Of a stretch of DNA of 64,000 nt, positions 61,345 through 64,000 are shown piece by piece. A model generated the notes under the pieces. The model saw nothing but the letters and a program-made list of their open reading frames with translations. It did not search any database and was not told where the DNA came from. Source of the DNA: Clostridium sp. (GTDB lineage: Bacteria; Bacillota; Clostridia; Lachnospirales; Lachnospiraceae); contig JAETQD010000007.1 of assembly GCA_021770825.1 (NCBI GenBank), forward strand, positions 89,316 to 153,315, written 5' to 3'. A program made the translations under genes and the position numbers. The first letter of the stretch is position 1; every line of letters starts with the position of its first letter.

Positions 61345-62751
61345 TTACGGAGAATTTTCTTCCCCCTGGCACCTCTTAAATATGTTCCGCAGCATAATGA
61401 CGGCCGCCATGGCTAAAATCAGCTCTGCAAAGGGCTGGGCATAAGGAAGGCCGTACAGCGGGAATAAATAATTCAGGATAAACAGGGCCGGAATTTCCAG
61501 AATGATCTTTCTCATAATGGCAAATATGAGGGCATTTCTTCCCAGTCCCAGGGCCTGGAAAACGCCCACGGCCAGGAAATCCGTATAGATCAGCGGAAGT
61601 CCCAGGCAAAAGGCCCTGAGGAACCTGGTACCGTAAGCCACAATACTTTCGTTGTCCAAAAACTGCCGCACCAGGACCCCTGCACCAAAATAGTACACAA
61701 GGGACACCGTAATCATACCGGGCACCATGAGCTTTGCGGCAAACAGGATGGTGTCCTTCATCCGCCTGTGGCTTTTGCTGGAGTAGGTATAGCTCACCAG
61801 TGGCATGATTCCCTGGGAGAAGCCCAGGGCGATCTGGAAAGGCACCTGGTTGATTTTCTGTGCAATTCCCATGGCCGCCACCGCATCGGCCCCGTAGCCG
61901 GAAGTGAAGTTATTTAAGATGGTCATTCCTGTCACATTTAACAGATTCTGGATGGAGGCCGGAACACCCACGGCGCAGATTCCAAAAACGATCTCCTTTT
62001 TCAGACTGAACTGCCTGGGATTTACGCACACATAGGTATTGTTTCTCTTTTTAAAGAGAAGGATAAAAAAGTATCCGCAGGCAAAGCAGTTTGACAGAAA
62101 GGTGGCACATCCGGCCCCTGCGGCTCCCATATTTAAGCCCCAGGGCAGAATGAAAATCGGGTCTAGAATCATATTTAAAAAGCATCCGCTCATGGTTCCG
62201 ATGCTGGCATGGAGGGAGGCACCCTCGGAACGGACCAGATAGGCCATCACCACATTGAGGATTGCCGGAGCCGCGCCGCAGTTGACGGTCCAGAACATGT
62301 AGCCGTCCGTGGCCGCCAGGGTGACGGAATCCGCACCCAAAAGCTTCAAAAGAGGCGCCTTTCCCACAGTGCAGAAAAAGGAAAACAAAAGCCCGCAGAA
62401 CAGGGAACAGTAAAACCCAAAGGCAGAGCTTCGTCTCACCGTATCGTAGTCCCGACGTCCCAGTGCCCGGCTCATCATGCTGGAGGTGCCGACACCGAAC
62501 AGGTTATTGACTGCGTTGAAGGCTAAAAGCACCGGATAGGCCAGAGTTACCGCCGCATTCTGCACGGGATCGTTTAGCATTCCCACAAAGTAGGTATCTG
62601 CCAGGTTATAGATCACCATGACCAGGGAACTTAAAATCGTTGGGATAGCTAATTTTGCTATGGCCTTAGGTACAGGCGTCTTTTCAAACAGTATGATTTT
62701 TTCATTTTCTTCCAAATGTATTTCCTCGCTCTCATTGGTGTATTTTTTCAT
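61345..62751 (-). CDS. MATE family efflux transporter
   Basis: A 468-residue, 12-span MATE protein: L-A-I-P-T-I-L-S-S-L-V-M-V-I-Y-N-L-A-D-T-Y-F-V-G in the first helix and the matching second half V-G-V-P-A-S-I-Q-N-L-L-N-V-T-G. It exchanges drugs or metabolites for Na+ or H+. ATG at 62751 is in place of a TTG at 62778. It is 27 nt downstream of the patatin gene, so both are probably on one transcript. Confidence 0.92.
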   Translation of the reverse strand: MKKYTNESEEIHLEENEKIILFEKTPVPKAIAKLAIPTILSSLVMVIYNLADTYFVGMLNDPVQNAAVTLAYPVLLAFNAVNNLFGVGTSSMMSRALGRRDYDTVRRSSAFGFYCSLFCGLLFSFFCTVGKAPLLKLLGADSVTLAATDGYMFWTVNCGAAPAILNVVMAYLVRSEGASLHASIGTMSGCFLNMILDPIFILPWGLNMGAAGAGCATFLSNCFACGYFFILLFKKRNNTYVCVNPRQFSLKKEIVFGICAVGVPASIQNLLNVTGMTILNNFTSGYGADAVAAMGIAQKINQVPFQIALGFSQGIMPLVSYTYSSKSHRRMKDTILFAAKLMVPGMITVSLVYYFGAGVLVRQFLDNESIVAYGTRFLRAFCLGLPLIYTDFLAVGVFQALGLGRNALIFAIMRKIILEIPALFILNYLFPLYGLPYAQPFAELILAMAAVIMLRNIFKRCQGEENSP

Positions 62752-62778
62752 TATATTCCATTTTTCCTTTAAATACAA

Positions 62779-63762
62779 TCATACAGTTTGTTTTTCCTCT
62801 TTGCCCCGGTAACGGCTTTTCCACTCCTCAAAATCCCACCGGGCCAGAAACTGTTCGGCCGCGTTTTTTCCGTTTTCAAACAATGCCAGGCTTTCTTCTT
62901 TCGTGATATTAAAATCCACCGCATTGATTTTTTTCACTTCCTGACTCTCTTTTGTCCGGACCTCCGTGGGTATTTTTATGGTCCGTTCATAGTCGCCTTT
63001 TGTCACATGGCTGTTGTCATATGCATCCATGCAGGTGGAAACAAGGGCCCTTAAATAGTCTGCCAGGCTTACGCTCCCCCATGGATCCGGCTTGCAGGGA
63101 GCAGGAAAGGCATCATAAAATTTGAACCCAAAGGTAGGGCGCTTTAAAACCTTCGTTCCATCGTCCAAAACCCACATGGGATAATTGCTCAGCAGGCCTC
63201 CGTCCACCAAAAGGTGGGTTCTTCCATCTTTTCCTTTTAACCGCACCGGTTCAAAAAACACCGGAATGCTGACGCTCATCCGCACGGCCCTGGCGATGGG
63301 AAAGGAGCCGGGATCCAGGCCAAAAGAAGAAAGTGCCTCGGGAAAGACCAAAAGCTTCCGGTCTGTCAGGTCACTGGCTGTAATTTTAAGGGTTCTTCCG
63401 CTTTGCTCCACATCCGAAAACCGCCTCATATTTTTTCTTTCCAAAAGTCCGTCCAGCCACTTTTCCAGGTAATCGGTATTGTAAATACCCAGGGTAAATA
63501 TCACCGAAAGGGCCTTTCCCACCGGACCGAAAAGGTCCAAAAGCTCCTTTCCTTTCAGGTTTTTATAATCCAGCTTTTCCATCTCCTGCTTCAACTCCCG
63601 GCATCCGTACCCGGCGGCCAAAAGCGCAGCCACAATGGCCCCCGCCGAGGAACCTGCCAGATCTGCAAAGCGGTACCCGGCCGCCTCCATCCCGCAGGCT
63701 GCCCCCACATGGCCAATCCCCCGGACACCTCCGCCCTCAAACACACCATTACAAAGCTTCAT
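62779..63762 (-). CDS. Patatin-like phospholipase
   Basis: A 327-residue lipid acyl hydrolase. The oxyanion loop is E-G-G-G-V-R-G-I-G (8-16), the nucleophile Ser is in G-S-S-A-G and the catalytic Asp in V-D-G-G-L-L-S-N-Y-P. No signal peptide, so probably cytosolic. ATG at 63762 with CGGAG upstream was chosen; the longer frame to 63885 runs into the palindromic element and has no homology to the family. It precedes the MATE gene. Confidence 0.9.
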   Translation of the reverse strand: MKLCNGVFEGGGVRGIGHVGAACGMEAAGYRFADLAGSSAGAIVAALLAAGYGCRELKQEMEKLDYKNLKGKELLDLFGPVGKALSVIFTLGIYNTDYLEKWLDGLLERKNMRRFSDVEQSGRTLKITASDLTDRKLLVFPEALSSFGLDPGSFPIARAVRMSVSIPVFFEPVRLKGKDGRTHLLVDGGLLSNYPMWVLDDGTKVLKRPTFGFKFYDAFPAPCKPDPWGSVSLADYLRALVSTCMDAYDNSHVTKGDYERTIKIPTEVRTKESQEVKKINAVDFNITKEESLALFENGKNAAEQFLARWDFEEWKSRYRGKEEKQTV

Positions 63763-63842
63763 CCATACACGCTCCGAACTTTCTTTCCTTTCATGGTATG
63801 AAACAGAACGCACTCTGGCGCAGTGCGATCCTGCCCGGAGGG

Positions 63843-63893
63843 CTTTTTTGTTGCATAGGAGGCTCCGGAGGAGTTTCCTATGCAATAAAAAAG
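63843..63893. repeat. 51-bp palindromic element
   Basis: Inverted arms of 18 nt (CTTTTTTGTTGCATAGGA at 63843-63860 against its complement at 63876-63893, one mismatch) enclose a CTCCGGAG-type inner stem. T runs on both strands suit a bidirectional terminator or a small dispersed repeat. Confidence 0.6.
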
Positions 63894-63907
63894 TGTCTCC
63901 GACACTT
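63884..63907 (-). terminator. Terminator-like hairpin entering from the right
   Basis: A 7-bp stem (AAGTGTC / GACACTT, loop GGA) followed by TTTTATT on the minus strand; it shares its T-tract with the arm of the palindromic element. Confidence 0.6.
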
Positions 63908-63918
63908 CAACTCCCCTG

Positions 63919-63936
63919 CCCCTCAATCTTGAGGGG
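63919..63936. other. Short perfect hairpin CCCCTCAA / TTGAGGGG
   Basis: An 8-bp perfect inverted repeat with a 2-nt centre. A second AGGGG follows at 63940. No gene is visible from here to the window end. Confidence 0.4.
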
Positions 63937-64000
63937 ATTAGGGGTTTCTTTTTGTGTCATTTTCCTGCATAATGATCTTATGAACATTTTACAAAAAATT

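Overview
The window looks like chromosomal DNA of a spore-forming, Gram-positive anaerobe of class Clostridia, most likely a Lachnospiraceae (Clostridium cluster XIVa) relative. The evidence is the sporulation genes (yqfC/yqfD, spoIVA), a PolC-type replicative polymerase, rubrerythrin and ferritin, strong AGGAGG ribosome binding sites, and moderate GC content with AT-rich islands. The genus is not resolved here. Most genes lie on the minus strand; the plus strand carries prs, a lipoprotein gene and a WYL gene pair.

Layout. 1-14.9 kb is core: yqfD (partial), yqfC, rpsU, a 39-codon membrane microprotein plus alaS, an LprI-like secreted protein, rnhA with a beta-CASP nuclease, then DUF512 radical SAM protein-der-plsY-gpsA-spoIVA, with prs divergent. 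15.1-17.0 kb is an AT-rich accessory stretch with two exported proteins of unknown function. 17.2-25.6 kb is one tightly coupled four-gene operon: a glycosyltransferase fused to a MarR-like helix-turn-helix, a J-like/TPR giant, an HscC-type Hsp70 and an S9 peptidase. 25.8-26.1 kb holds tRNA-Thr, tRNA-Glu and tRNA-Pro. 26.2-29.1 kb is a copper operon (copA-csoR-copZ) with a CsoR-type operator. 29.2-31.8 kb is a broken surface protein. 31.8-42.6 kb is the pyrH-frr-uppS-cdsA-dxr-rseP-ispG-polC operon.

42.7-48.9 kb is rich in metal and redox functions: rubrerythrin, threonine aldolase, an unusual P1B-type ATPase with a DUF6110-like protein and a 26-codon microprotein, a short Fur-like regulator and split chromate transporters. 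49-55.6 kb contains an LTA-synthase-like sulfatase, a diverged rsmH paralogue, a decayed MacB-type efflux operon and rtcB, with rtcB divergent from two WYL-domain proteins (55.8-58.0 kb). 58-63.8 kb has a lone ABC half-transporter under a TetR-type operator, tetR, ferritin, a MATE pump and a patatin-like phospholipase.

Best candidates for undescribed biology: (1) the GT2-MarR / J-TPR / Hsp70 / S9 peptidase operon; (2) a family of six TTAG-N6-CTAA dyads, four around the short Fur-like gene and its P-type ATPase operon and two at other transporter promoters, with an attenuator-like terminator in the fur leader; (3) the rtcB/WYL divergent locus. Start codons were re-chosen from ribosome binding sites in many genes. 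No similarity search was run, so family names come from motif recognition.
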